A stretch of 6,810 nt of DNA from Acidimicrobiaceae bacterium (lineage in GTDB: Bacteria > Actinomycetota > Acidimicrobiia > Acidimicrobiales > Poriferisodalaceae): NCBI GenBank assembly GCA_002713975.1, contig PAVP01000011.1, positions 1,726-8,535 on the forward strand, read 5' to 3'. The notes below the pieces were generated by a model. The model did no database searches. It was not told the DNA's origin and worked only from the letters and a program-made list of their open reading frames with translations. Of this stretch, positions 1 through 6,301 are shown piece by piece. The translations under genes and the position numbers were made by a program. The stretch's first letter is position 1; every line of letters begins with the position of its first letter.

Positions 1-3000
1 GACAGTGCCTTCCATTTCTCCTCTATTTCTCTGGTGCCGAGTTCGTCGGGGTCACAGAACACACATTTGCCGACACCGGTCCATCTGGATGAAGAAGGCG
101 CTGGTATAGGAGGAAAGAGACCACCTTCTATTCCGTCAACGATGACGTCGATAGCCTCGTCGAACGCATCAAGAACGTCACGGCTGACCGGATAACCCCT
201 CGTCGCCCATCGTTGAGAGTCACTGGTGAACCAATAGCTGGCGTGGACCTCGTTGACATCCTGACCCAGATAGCTATTTGCTGCGACAGCGTAGAGAGGG
301 AGTTGAAGTTGAGAACCCCCCAATATGGGGTCCTCAGGACTGAGTTTTTTGTAGCTATCGATTTTGCCGGTTTTGTAATCGACTACTACGAGAGTTCCAG
401 CGTCTGTTTTTTCGACACGATCGATACTGCCTCTGAAATCCACGGTTCGTCCAGATGGGAGTTTGCGTTTAAGGGGTGGGAAATCACCATCCGGTAAACC
501 GAATTTTAGTTCCGTAGCGACAACGGTTCCTCGTGGTTCTCTTTGGTGGTCGTATTTCAAGATCCCGACTAAATCGTTGAGTAGCTGCTCGCGATCTCGA
601 TTCCAGAACAGTGGTCTTCCCACCAGACCTTGAGTCTCCAGTTCTGTTGCGACTTCAATGCCAATTTGTCTCATCAACGAAATGTCATCTTCGCTGTATT
701 GCCGATCCGGACCCGGTGGGGTGCCTTTAGAAACTTGGTCGTGGAAGAATCGGTCCGCAGCCTCGTGGATCAGAGAGCCGCGAATGAGAGGCGAAATGCG
801 AAATTCATGTCGAAAAGACTCCGGTTCATCAACACCGAGGACGTAGCGCATGAAATAGCTGTGCGGGCAGTCCACCCACTGTTTCAGGCGTGTTGGTGAC
901 AATACGTTGGTGCGAACTGTTGTCGGGTTGACTAGGCCGCTGAGATTGCCATCGAACCGCGTAAAAATGCTGCTACTGCGACCGTCGATCAACTGCCGGC
1001 CGGCTTCAAACGACGAGGTGTTATTCAATGGGACCGTTGCGAGGTCCTGACCTTCGTCTCGGCTATCCAACAACGACGCTAAGTCGAATTCCTGAGGTGA
1101 TGCGGGAAAGTTCGAATTCCGAAGGCCGAAAATAAAGGATGGTTGATGTAGCGCCCATGAATGTCCTGGATCCCTGAACGCTTCGGAGAGTGAAAGGGCT
1201 CCCATGAGTTCGGCCATTTGTTCTAACCACCGTGCGGGGTAGTTCTCTTTGTGCTGACGAAGATCACCGCGTGGAAATAACAAGGTGCTTTCATTAGATG
1301 ACGATAAGGCGGCAAGAAACCGCCGGTAGTCATCGTTGGTGACGTCGCGCGATATCGAGAGTGCCCCATTGAGGCGGGCCCGATCTTCGTCTGAGATGAC
1401 ACCGTTCCTGCGCGGTGCCGACGGAAAAGTCCCTTCAGCTAAACCAAGAATGAAGGTGTGTTCAAAATTGAGACCCCACGTCTGGCGTATATCGCCAACA
1501 AAGACACCTTGGCCGAGTTTGCCAACACGTTCGTGATGGTCTTCTAGCTGCGTTTCCAAGCTTCGACGGAAAACGCTGAAAGTTGTATTTGGTTCAACTC
1601 CGGTCAGATTTTGTAACCGATCCAGAACCTGTTCGACTGCTGCAAAGTCGCCTTTGTGGGGTCCAACCTGGTTATCTGGCCCCAAATAGCGTTCGATGGC
1701 CTGCCTCAGCCAGGAACAGAGTCCCGCCCAATCGGTGGGCAAACTTTCAGGGTTCACAATATGGTTCAGTTCTGTGACGAAGGCCAACAGGTCATCGACT
1801 TCGTGTGCTCTTCTTTCGTGACGACTTGCCTGACTGTCGTCTCCGGTGCGAACCCTTTCCTTTGCGGCGGTAGCTAACAGTTGTTCTCTGTGCCGGGAGA
1901 GTTTTTCTGACCAGTCCTCTAGCCCTGCACTCACTCCGGCAGCTATGGCTGCTTGGGACCAAGAAACCGAAGGGGTGGAAAGTGGGCTGTTGACGTGCAT
2001 CCGTGTTTGGGAGCTGGAAAGAAAGTCGAGGACCGCGTTGACGTTCAGGTTTTTGTCTGGCAGAGCCAACAAACTCACGATGAAGCGGCCCAGCATCGAA
2101 TCAGCAACGGTTCGAGATGAAACCCCACTGAAGCAGACTGCCGATTCGTTGAGGTGTTCCTCAAGGAGCCGGGCATAAGGGTTTCGGTGCGGATAAAGAA
2201 CCGCTATCTGACTGGCCGTAACACCTTGATCGAGCAAACCAATGACAGATCGGATAGTGGTTCGAACTTCGTCGTCGGGGTCACTCACTGAAATAATTGT
2301 GCTGGCAGAAGCGGACGCGACGTTTGAAGAGGAGAGTCGTGTGTTGAAAAGATTAGCGACCCTGTTGGAATCGCGATCTGCTTGTTCAGCACCGGTTAAG
2401 CCGATTAAAGCTGTCATAGAGCTGGTCTCAGATAAGCGGGAGAGAAATGCTATTTCGGTAGTAGCTAGCTGTTGGGGGAGAAATAGCACCAATTTGCCGA
2501 AATTAGAGACTTTCTCCGCAGCCAGGTCCGTGGATCGAAAAAGATCGAACTCATCGAACCATTCGTCCTGGAGTAACCGGTTGGCGGCGCTGCAAACACG
2601 AACTACTTCGCTACTCCGCTCTCCTGCCGACGCGAGTGCGTTCAGATCACCCTCTTCTAAATCGCGGAGTTCGCGGTATACGCGAACTAGCTCCCGTTCC
2701 GTCGCCCCGTGGTGAGCGATCGGTTCGAAGATGCCAGGGTCATTGGTAAGTATTTGGCGTATCGCGGCGCCAATGACAACACCGCGTACTGGCTGACGTC
2801 CTTGGGCTAGGAAGCTGTGACCAGCGACGGCTTCGGCAAGTCGGTACGAAGTTAAGAAATCTGTTCCAACCAGACCCGTGCCAACCCAAGATGTTGCCCC
2901 GTAGTCGCCAGTCGCCAGCTCTCTCCGCAGAGTAACTGCCACGTAATTACTCGGGACTATGACGCATACTGACGCGAACACATCCTGGCTTTTAGCATCG

Positions 3001-3077
3001 TGAAGCAGTCGAGCGAGTTGCTCGTTAGCTTCCCGACCAAAGCCGACTTCGCGAGCGTCAATCATGGCATCAACCAT
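1..3077 (-). CDS. AddB/RecB-like PD-(D/E)XK exonuclease subunit (partial, C-terminus cut by window edge)
   Basis: I read this frame codon by codon. It has no stop from 3077 to the left edge (1,025 codons), so only the last few dozen residues are probably missing. It matches the AddB-like nuclease family of DNA double-strand-break end resection. Residues are numbered from the ATG at 3077. The N-terminal half is a degenerate UvrD/Rep-like helicase fold: the Walker A loop expected near residues 10-20 is absent (GFGREANEQL instead), followed by VPSNY (41-45), a DPDDEVR segment (266-272) and ILGLAEGTFP (543-552). The C-terminal nuclease has CPHSYF (C737), GSLIHE (H771), GSIDR (D886), DYKTGK (D900, K902) and QLQLPLY (923-929), the expected order of a RecB-type active site. 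Cysteines C737, C1005 and C1008 fit an AddB iron-sulfur staple, but the usual fourth cysteine is not seen. ATG 3077 is the outermost possible start, since an in-frame stop lies at 3129-3131. ATG 3065 is equally possible. Neither has a Shine-Dalgarno. A helicase partner probably lies outside the window. Confidence 0.9.
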   Translation of the reverse strand, partial: MVDAMIDAREVGFGREANEQLARLLHDAKSQDVFASVCVIVPSNYVAVTLRRELATGDYGATSWVGTGLVGTDFLTSYRLAEAVAGHSFLAQGRQPVRGVVIGAAIRQILTNDPGIFEPIAHHGATERELVRVYRELRDLEEGDLNALASAGERSSEVVRVCSAANRLLQDEWFDEFDLFRSTDLAAEKVSNFGKLVLFLPQQLATTEIAFLSRLSETSSMTALIGLTGAEQADRDSNRVANLFNTRLSSSNVASASASTIISVSDPDDEVRTTIRSVIGLLDQGVTASQIAVLYPHRNPYARLLEEHLNESAVCFSGVSSRTVADSMLGRFIVSLLALPDKNLNVNAVLDFLSSSQTRMHVNSPLSTPSVSWSQAAIAAGVSAGLEDWSEKLSRHREQLLATAAKERVRTGDDSQASRHERRAHEVDDLLAFVTELNHIVNPESLPTDWAGLCSWLRQAIERYLGPDNQVGPHKGDFAAVEQVLDRLQNLTGVEPNTTFSVFRRSLETQLEDHHERVGKLGQGVFVGDIRQTWGLNFEHTFILGLAEGTFPSAPRRNGVISDEDRARLNGALSISRDVTNDDYRRFLAALSSSNESTLLFPRGDLRQHKENYPARWLEQMAELMGALSLSEAFRDPGHSWALHQPSFIFGLRNSNFPASPQEFDLASLLDSRDEGQDLATVPLNNTSSFEAGRQLIDGRSSSIFTRFDGNLSGLVNPTTVRTNVLSPTRLKQWVDCPHSYFMRYVLGVDEPESFRHEFRISPLIRGSLIHEAADRFFHDQVSKGTPPGPDRQYSEDDISLMRQIGIEVATELETQGLVGRPLFWNRDREQLLNDLVGILKYDHQREPRGTVVATELKFGLPDGDFPPLKRKLPSGRTVDFRGSIDRVEKTDAGTLVVVDYKTGKIDSYKKLSPEDPILGGSQLQLPLYAVAANSYLGQDVNEVHASYWFTSDSQRWATRGYPVSRDVLDAFDEAIDVIVDGIEGGLFPPIPAPSSSRWTGVGKCVFCDPDELGTREIEEKWKAL

Positions 3078-3078
3078 A
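3073..3078 (-). promoter_or_regulatory. Candidate -10 (TATGGT) for leaderless nuclease start at 3065
   Basis: On the minus strand TATGGT fits the actinobacterial TANNNT -10 pattern and ends 7 nt before the second in-frame ATG (3065). If it is active, the nuclease starts at 3065 without a leader and the ATG at 3077 lies inside the promoter. No -35 box is evident. The gene could instead be read from the oxidoreductase transcript, since the gap is only 44 bp. This is a motif match only. Confidence 0.22.
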
Positions 3079-3121
3079 GGGCTGGGGAGTGACTGCGAAG
3101 TCTGACCAAAACAACTCGGAC

Positions 3122-4060
3122 CTATGTGTCAGTCATCTTTGCGACCACAGGTGCCATGGCGTCTACCTCGCCTTCATGTATGACCCAATAACTTGTGCCA
3201 TACAGCTCCCGGTATTGATGAAGTTGGTCACAAACATCACTGATGGTTCCGGCGAGAACCATCGGGATAGTTCGCGCTTGCTCAGGGGACAGACCGAACA
3301 TTGGCGCCATTCCCTCAAACATTTGGTCTGCCTCTGAAGTGGTATTGGTTACCGCTGTCATAAACGTGTTCATCTGCAACTCAATATCGGCAAACCGATC
3401 CCCAGCGGCTTCTTCAACCCAATTGCGACGCTCCAAAAATCTCTCCCCAAGAGCGGACAACGCTGTTTCAGGACCTACAGATCCGGCGTGCAGTGACGCG
3501 TTAAGGCCAACAATGTCGGCTCGCAAGGCCGCTTCGGTAAGAACTCGTTTCCCGCCTCCACCAACGATTATCGGTGGACCACCGGGCTGATGCGGAGAAG
3601 GAGTACCAGTTAAGCCGCTGATCTCATAATGGCTGCCTCGAAAATTGAAAGGTTCTCCGGACCACAAACCTTGAACAACCTCAATGGCCTCAATCATTCG
3701 ATCTATACGAACACCGGGTCTGTCGAACTCGATACCTGCAGCTTCATAGTCGTCAGTCATCCAACCGGCACCAATGCCAAATTCGACCCGGCCACCCGAA
3801 ACGACATCAAGAGTCGCGATCTCTTTCGCGAGCGTTACCGGGTGTCGGTAGTCAACGTCATACACCAGCGCTGCCACTCGCAGAGTGGTTGTCGCCTCGG
3901 CCGCCACGGTCAAAGCGACTGTTGGGGCCCATTGGTCATCAAAATGGTCGGGACAAAACACTGTGCTGTAGCCCAGGTCCTCTATTTTTCGGACCGTTTC
4001 TCTGTACACATCACCTGAAGGAGATGTTGAAAATTGAACGCCGAACCGAAACGGATGCAT
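3122..4060 (-). CDS. F420-dependent luciferase-like (LLM class) oxidoreductase, TIGR03621-type
   Basis: This complete 312-residue protein is the usual length for single-domain LLM flavin/deazaflavin oxidoreductases, which fold as a TIM barrel and act in the cytosol. Visible family landmarks are FRFGVQ at the N-terminus (4-9), the PDHF loop (37-40), DYRHPVTLAKEIATLD (70-85), the glycine-rich SGGRVEFGIGAGW (88-100), RIDRMIEAIEV (118-128) and PPIIVGGGGKR (162-172), followed by a barrel helix ending in ADIVGL. This combination resembles the probable F420-dependent oxidoreductases of TIGR03621 (MSMEG_2516 type), best known from actinobacteria. F420 use is inferred from the family, because FMN-using relatives share the fold. 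The substrate is unknown. The ATG at 4060 is preceded by TAGGGTGCGGGA, which can be read either as a weak Shine-Dalgarno (AGGG, 7 nt) or as a -10 (TAGGGT, 6 nt). It lies 44 bp upstream of the nuclease on the same strand and is divergent from the thioesterase by 22 bp. Confidence 0.92.
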   Translation of the reverse strand: MHPFRFGVQFSTSPSGDVYRETVRKIEDLGYSTVFCPDHFDDQWAPTVALTVAAEATTTLRVAALVYDVDYRHPVTLAKEIATLDVVSGGRVEFGIGAGWMTDDYEAAGIEFDRPGVRIDRMIEAIEVVQGLWSGEPFNFRGSHYEISGLTGTPSPHQPGGPPIIVGGGGKRVLTEAALRADIVGLNASLHAGSVGPETALSALGERFLERRNWVEEAAGDRFADIELQMNTFMTAVTNTTSEADQMFEGMAPMFGLSPEQARTIPMVLAGTISDVCDQLHQYRELYGTSYWVIHEGEVDAMAPVVAKMTDT

Positions 4061-4066
4061 TCCCGC

Positions 4067-4072
4067 ACCCTA
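4067..4072 (-). promoter_or_regulatory. Candidate -10 (TAGGGT) of the oxidoreductase, minus half of a bidirectional promoter
   Basis: TAGGGT on the minus strand fits TANNNT and is separated by exactly 6 nt from the ATG at 4060, so transcription would begin at or next to the start codon. It shares bases 4071-4072 with the forward hexamer for the thioesterase. The same AGGG bases could instead serve as a weak Shine-Dalgarno, so the two readings cannot be told apart from sequence. No -35 hexamer is recognisable upstream, where it would fall inside the thioesterase gene. Confidence 0.38.
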
Positions 4073-4076
4073 ACGT
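4071..4076 (+). promoter_or_regulatory. Candidate -10 (TAACGT) of the thioesterase, plus half of a bidirectional promoter
   Basis: TAACGT fits TANNNT and ends 6 nt before the ATG at 4083. No Shine-Dalgarno precedes that ATG, and an in-frame TAA at 4071-4073 rules out an upstream start. A leaderless message starting on the A of the ATG would fit. No clear -35 is visible; it would lie inside the oxidoreductase gene. Confidence 0.42.
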
Positions 4077-4082
4077 GGTTCG

Positions 4083-4898
4083 ATGCCCCCTCTTGCTCCG
4101 AATGAATACCCACCAGCTCTGTTTTTGCCATTAAACGGTGGAGTGGAATCAACCGAACTCACGCGTGGACCCTGGAGTCACGGTGTAATGCATGGCGGTC
4201 CCATATGCGGATTACTTGCATGGGCTATTGAAAAAAGACTCAATCGAGATGACCTCGCATGTACTCGACTGACGGTCGAAATACTTTCCGGAGTGCCCGT
4301 CGACACATTGACGACGTCGTCTGAGATAGTCAAAAATGGTAAACAGACGGCGGTCGCTGAAGCATCAATATCCCACCAGGGGAAATTGTTAGCCAGAGCC
4401 ACGTCGCAGTGGCTGGCACAGCCGCAGCAGCTACTCGCGAACTCAGAAGAAGTTCCAGAGATCCCCATAGAGCGAGCAGACCCAGGATCTCACCCCGATA
4501 TGGAATACCCCCGACCCGGCTTTAACGCGGACGCTGTAGAACTGCGAATACTGTCCGGCTCGACAGAAGAACCTGGTCCGGGTCGTATTTGGGCACGGCT
4601 CGATCACCGGCTCGTAGCAGGCGAATCCCCCTCAATGTTCCAGCAAATAGCGACATTGTCTGATCTTGGAGCTGCCGTCGGTTGGGAGCACTCTGATGAC
4701 GACCAACCTTTTATAAATACCGACGTAACTCTCCAGTTGCTGAGACCACCTCAGAGTGAATGGGTTTTGTTTGAATCCTATTCCCAACGCGTATCGAGCA
4801 ATCTTGCGTGCTGCAGGACGACCCTGATGGATCTCAACGGTCCCCTTGGATGGGTGTTGCAGAGCCAAATGGTCGCTCCCGAGGCTCTCCAATTTTGA
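4083..4898 (+). CDS. Acyl-CoA thioesterase-like double-hotdog protein (TesB-type)
   Basis: This 271-residue protein carries two hotdog repeats, as in TesB-like thioesterases (Pfam 4HBT_3 type), which hydrolyse acyl-CoA to free acid and CoA. The first repeat has RGPW (28-31) and HGGP (37-40) followed by a helix, then TRLTVEILSGVPV (61-73) and a second strand set ending ARATSQWL. The second repeat begins near IWARLDH and has a helix with SDLG (D194), the INTDVTLQLLRPP strand (N212, T213, D214; 211-223), EWV (226-228) and LQSQMV (Q262). D194, T213 and Q262 sit where TesB-type enzymes carry their Asp/Thr/Gln catalytic set. That assignment is by motif order, not alignment. ATG 4083 is the first possible start after the TAA at 4071. 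A later GTG (codon 21) would remove part of the first strand. It is divergent from the oxidoreductase (22 bp) and convergent with the CoA transferase (41 bp). The substrate is unknown. Confidence 0.87.
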   Translation: MPPLAPNEYPPALFLPLNGGVESTELTRGPWSHGVMHGGPICGLLAWAIEKRLNRDDLACTRLTVEILSGVPVDTLTTSSEIVKNGKQTAVAEASISHQGKLLARATSQWLAQPQQLLANSEEVPEIPIERADPGSHPDMEYPRPGFNADAVELRILSGSTEEPGPGRIWARLDHRLVAGESPSMFQQIATLSDLGAAVGWEHSDDDQPFINTDVTLQLLRPPQSEWVLFESYSQRVSSNLACCRTTLMDLNGPLGWVLQSQMVAPEALQF

Positions 4899-4899
4899 T

Positions 4900-4914
4900 G
4901 TGATGGTCTATCAC
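4900..4914. terminator. Small hairpin between convergent genes, possible weak bidirectional terminator
   Basis: GTGAT (4900-4904) and ATCAC (4910-4914) are perfect inverted repeats around a 5-base loop GGTCT; one G-T wobble could extend the stem to 6 bp. It sits 1 base after the thioesterase stop, in the 41-bp gap before the CoA transferase stop. There is no T-run on either side, so it is a poor intrinsic terminator. Position is the main argument for it. Confidence 0.2.
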
Positions 4915-4939
4915 TTAACCCCAGTGCGATGGGCCTGAA

Positions 4940-6160
4940 TCAGGAGAGCTCGCCAACAGCACCGCTATCTATGAGGAGGTCGATCTCGGCCTCGGTATGG
5001 CCTGCGTTGGCCAAAATTTCACGAGTGTGCTGTCCCAACTTTGGGGCAGGCGCCTTAGGGCCAACTTCAGCGTCAACGAACCTCATCGGCGCCGCAACAG
5101 TGCGATACGGACCAATGTCTTCGCTGTTAAGCGTTGGGAAAATGGACAAGGCATCCGCTTGAGGGTCAGATGCAACCTCATGAAGTGCGAGCACGGGACC
5201 CCAAATAATCCCATTCGAGTCAAAGATTTCCCCCCACTGGTCCCGACTCTTGTGGGATAAGGCGTCATCGATGGCAGCCACAATTTCTGGCATGTGTTGA
5301 AAACGCCCTCGGATATCTTGAAACCTTTCATCGCTTAGAAGATCTTCGCGTTCGATGACCCGACACAATTTGGGCCAGGCACTCTCCTCAGGCATATTCA
5401 GGACAACCCATTTACCGTCACCGCATGGGTAGCGATTAGCGGTTGGGATGATCATGTTCTCTCTTGCGCGAGGGCGAAGCGGAGCTCGGTCAACAGCTGT
5501 GATTGCGTAATCAGTCGCTTGAGTCCAAATAGCGGTCTCGTAAAGCGAGGTTTCGACTGTTTGGGGCTCCCCAGTTCGTTCAGCGAGCCGGAGTGCCGCC
5601 AAAATAGCCCCAACAAATGCCAGCCCGGTCGTGTGGTCGCCTTGTGCAGGTCTAGCCATCGGTACCGTCCCCATCTCACCTTCGCGCATAGCGTCATACA
5701 AACCAGAGCGACCAAAAAAGGCGGTGACGTCGTAGCCAGGTCTGTGGGCTTCAGGCCCTCCCGTCCCGTAGCCGGTCAGGGTTGCATGCACAATTCGATT
5801 GTTGACCCTTTGTAGGGCAGAGGGATCCAGTCCGAATCTTTGTTGACGATGTTGCAACAGGTTGCACATGAATACGTCAGCTGCAGCTACCAAAGCGAAT
5901 ACGACTTCCATCCCTGCTTCGGATTCCAGGTCGATAGCTATCGATCGTTTACCACGGTTGGAAACGTCAAACTGATAGTCGAAATTTTTCTTTTCCTCAG
6001 CAACCTTGGCGGGCCGCCCCATGTCTCGCATTGGGTCGCCGGTTAATGGTTCTACCTTGATCACATTGGCTCCGAGATCAGCGAGAATCGCTCCGGCGCT
6101 GGGAGACGCCATCCAGTTATCAATTTCGACAACAGTCACATCTTCCAATGGTGCAGCCAA
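4940..6160 (-). CDS. Family III (CaiB/BaiF) acyl-CoA transferase
   Basis: This roughly 406-residue protein has the normal family length. Such enzymes move CoA from one acyl-CoA to another acid through an aspartyl-CoA anhydride, working as interlocked dimers in the cytosol. Residues are numbered from the TTG at 6160. Landmarks are LEDVTVVEI near the N-terminus, ADLGANVIKVEP (27-38), GDPMR (41-45), NRGKRSIAIDL (68-78), GYGTGGP (130-136), RPGYD (140-144) and GDHTTG with the likely nucleophile D175. Tyr143 occupies the place where alpha-methylacyl-CoA racemases carry their catalytic His, so transferase is more likely than racemase. The C-terminal part includes NRYPCGDGKWVVLN and APAPKLGQHT. Start choice: TTG 6160 has GGGAGG 7 nt upstream. 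A TTG at 6175 would overlap that Shine-Dalgarno, and a stop at 6191-6193 closes the frame. It is convergent with the thioesterase and divergent from the SDR. CoA donor and acceptor are unknown. Confidence 0.92.
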   Translation of the reverse strand: MAAPLEDVTVVEIDNWMASPSAGAILADLGANVIKVEPLTGDPMRDMGRPAKVAEEKKNFDYQFDVSNRGKRSIAIDLESEAGMEVVFALVAAADVFMCNLLQHRQQRFGLDPSALQRVNNRIVHATLTGYGTGGPEAHRPGYDVTAFFGRSGLYDAMREGEMGTVPMARPAQGDHTTGLAFVGAILAALRLAERTGEPQTVETSLYETAIWTQATDYAITAVDRAPLRPRARENMIIPTANRYPCGDGKWVVLNMPEESAWPKLCRVIEREDLLSDERFQDIRGRFQHMPEIVAAIDDALSHKSRDQWGEIFDSNGIIWGPVLALHEVASDPQADALSIFPTLNSEDIGPYRTVAAPMRFVDAEVGPKAPAPKLGQHTREILANAGHTEAEIDLLIDSGAVGELS

Positions 6161-6167
6161 TGAATTA

Positions 6168-6173
6168 CCTCCC
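6168..6173 (-). promoter_or_regulatory. Strong Shine-Dalgarno (GGGAGG) fixing a TTG start at 6160
   Basis: On the minus strand GGGAGG is followed by TAATTCA (7 nt) and then TTG at 6160. This is the only convincing ribosome binding site in the window. It decides against the TTG at 6175, whose last base is the first G of this motif. Confidence 0.72.
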
Positions 6174-6187
6174 AAACGTCTAAAGGG

Positions 6188-6196
6188 AGACTAGTC
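6188..6196. promoter_or_regulatory. GACTAGTC palindrome with a TAGTCT -10-like hexamer (minus strand)
   Basis: GACTAGTC (6189-6196) is a perfect 8-bp palindrome. The minus strand over 6193-6188 reads TAGTCT, which fits TANNNT. A start about 7 nt downstream would give the CoA transferase a leader of roughly 20 nt carrying the Shine-Dalgarno. No -35 is evident, and an 8-bp palindrome can occur by chance. The rest of the 141-bp spacer (6161-6301) shows no further clear site except the SDR hexamer. Confidence 0.17.
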
Positions 6197-6289
6197 AAAT
6201 AAGCACTCCAGCCTCAGAGTTGACCGTGGGAGGTGTCGTCGCTTCTCAAGGATGAAAGCTTCAACCAAGCAGTTCTCGTCGTTGGTCGT

Positions 6290-6295
6290 TACTCT
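6290..6295 (+). promoter_or_regulatory. Candidate -10 (TACTCT) for a leaderless SDR message
   Basis: TACTCT fits TANNNT and is followed by exactly 6 nt (GCTGAC) before the ATG at 6302, the same geometry as the thioesterase and oxidoreductase starts. There is no Shine-Dalgarno before this ATG. A -35 box is not recognisable at 16-18 bp spacing. Confidence 0.4.
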
Positions 6296-6301
6296 GCTGA
6301 C

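Noticed and set aside
213..2715. Many forward-strand reading frames (for example 213-497, 1846-2178, 2242-2715)
   Set aside because: All lie over the continuous minus-strand nuclease frame, whose translation shows ordered AddB/RecB motifs. The forward frames have low-complexity, Arg/Ser-rich shadow translations and no recognisable domains.
3243..4018. Forward-strand frames of 115 and 129 codons
   Set aside because: They are antisense to the luciferase-like oxidoreductase, whose family motifs are unambiguous. Their translations show no domain.
4178..4892. Minus-strand frames inside the thioesterase (96 and 86 codons)
   Set aside because: They are shadows of the hotdog gene, with no motif and no start signal.
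5452..5815. Frames of 87 and 98 codons inside the CoA transferase region
   Set aside because: They overlap the catalytic part of the CaiB/BaiF protein, whose sequence is continuous and conserved in pattern.
4940..6160. Alternative reading of the CaiB/BaiF protein as an alpha-methylacyl-CoA racemase
   Set aside because: The position of the racemase catalytic His is Tyr143 (RPGYD), while the Asp of the transferases is present (D175).
6264..6286. Inverted repeat ACCAA / TTGGT with a 13-base loop in the SDR upstream region
   Set aside because: A five-base arm with a long loop is expected by chance in 141 bp, and no second copy or symmetric extension was seen.
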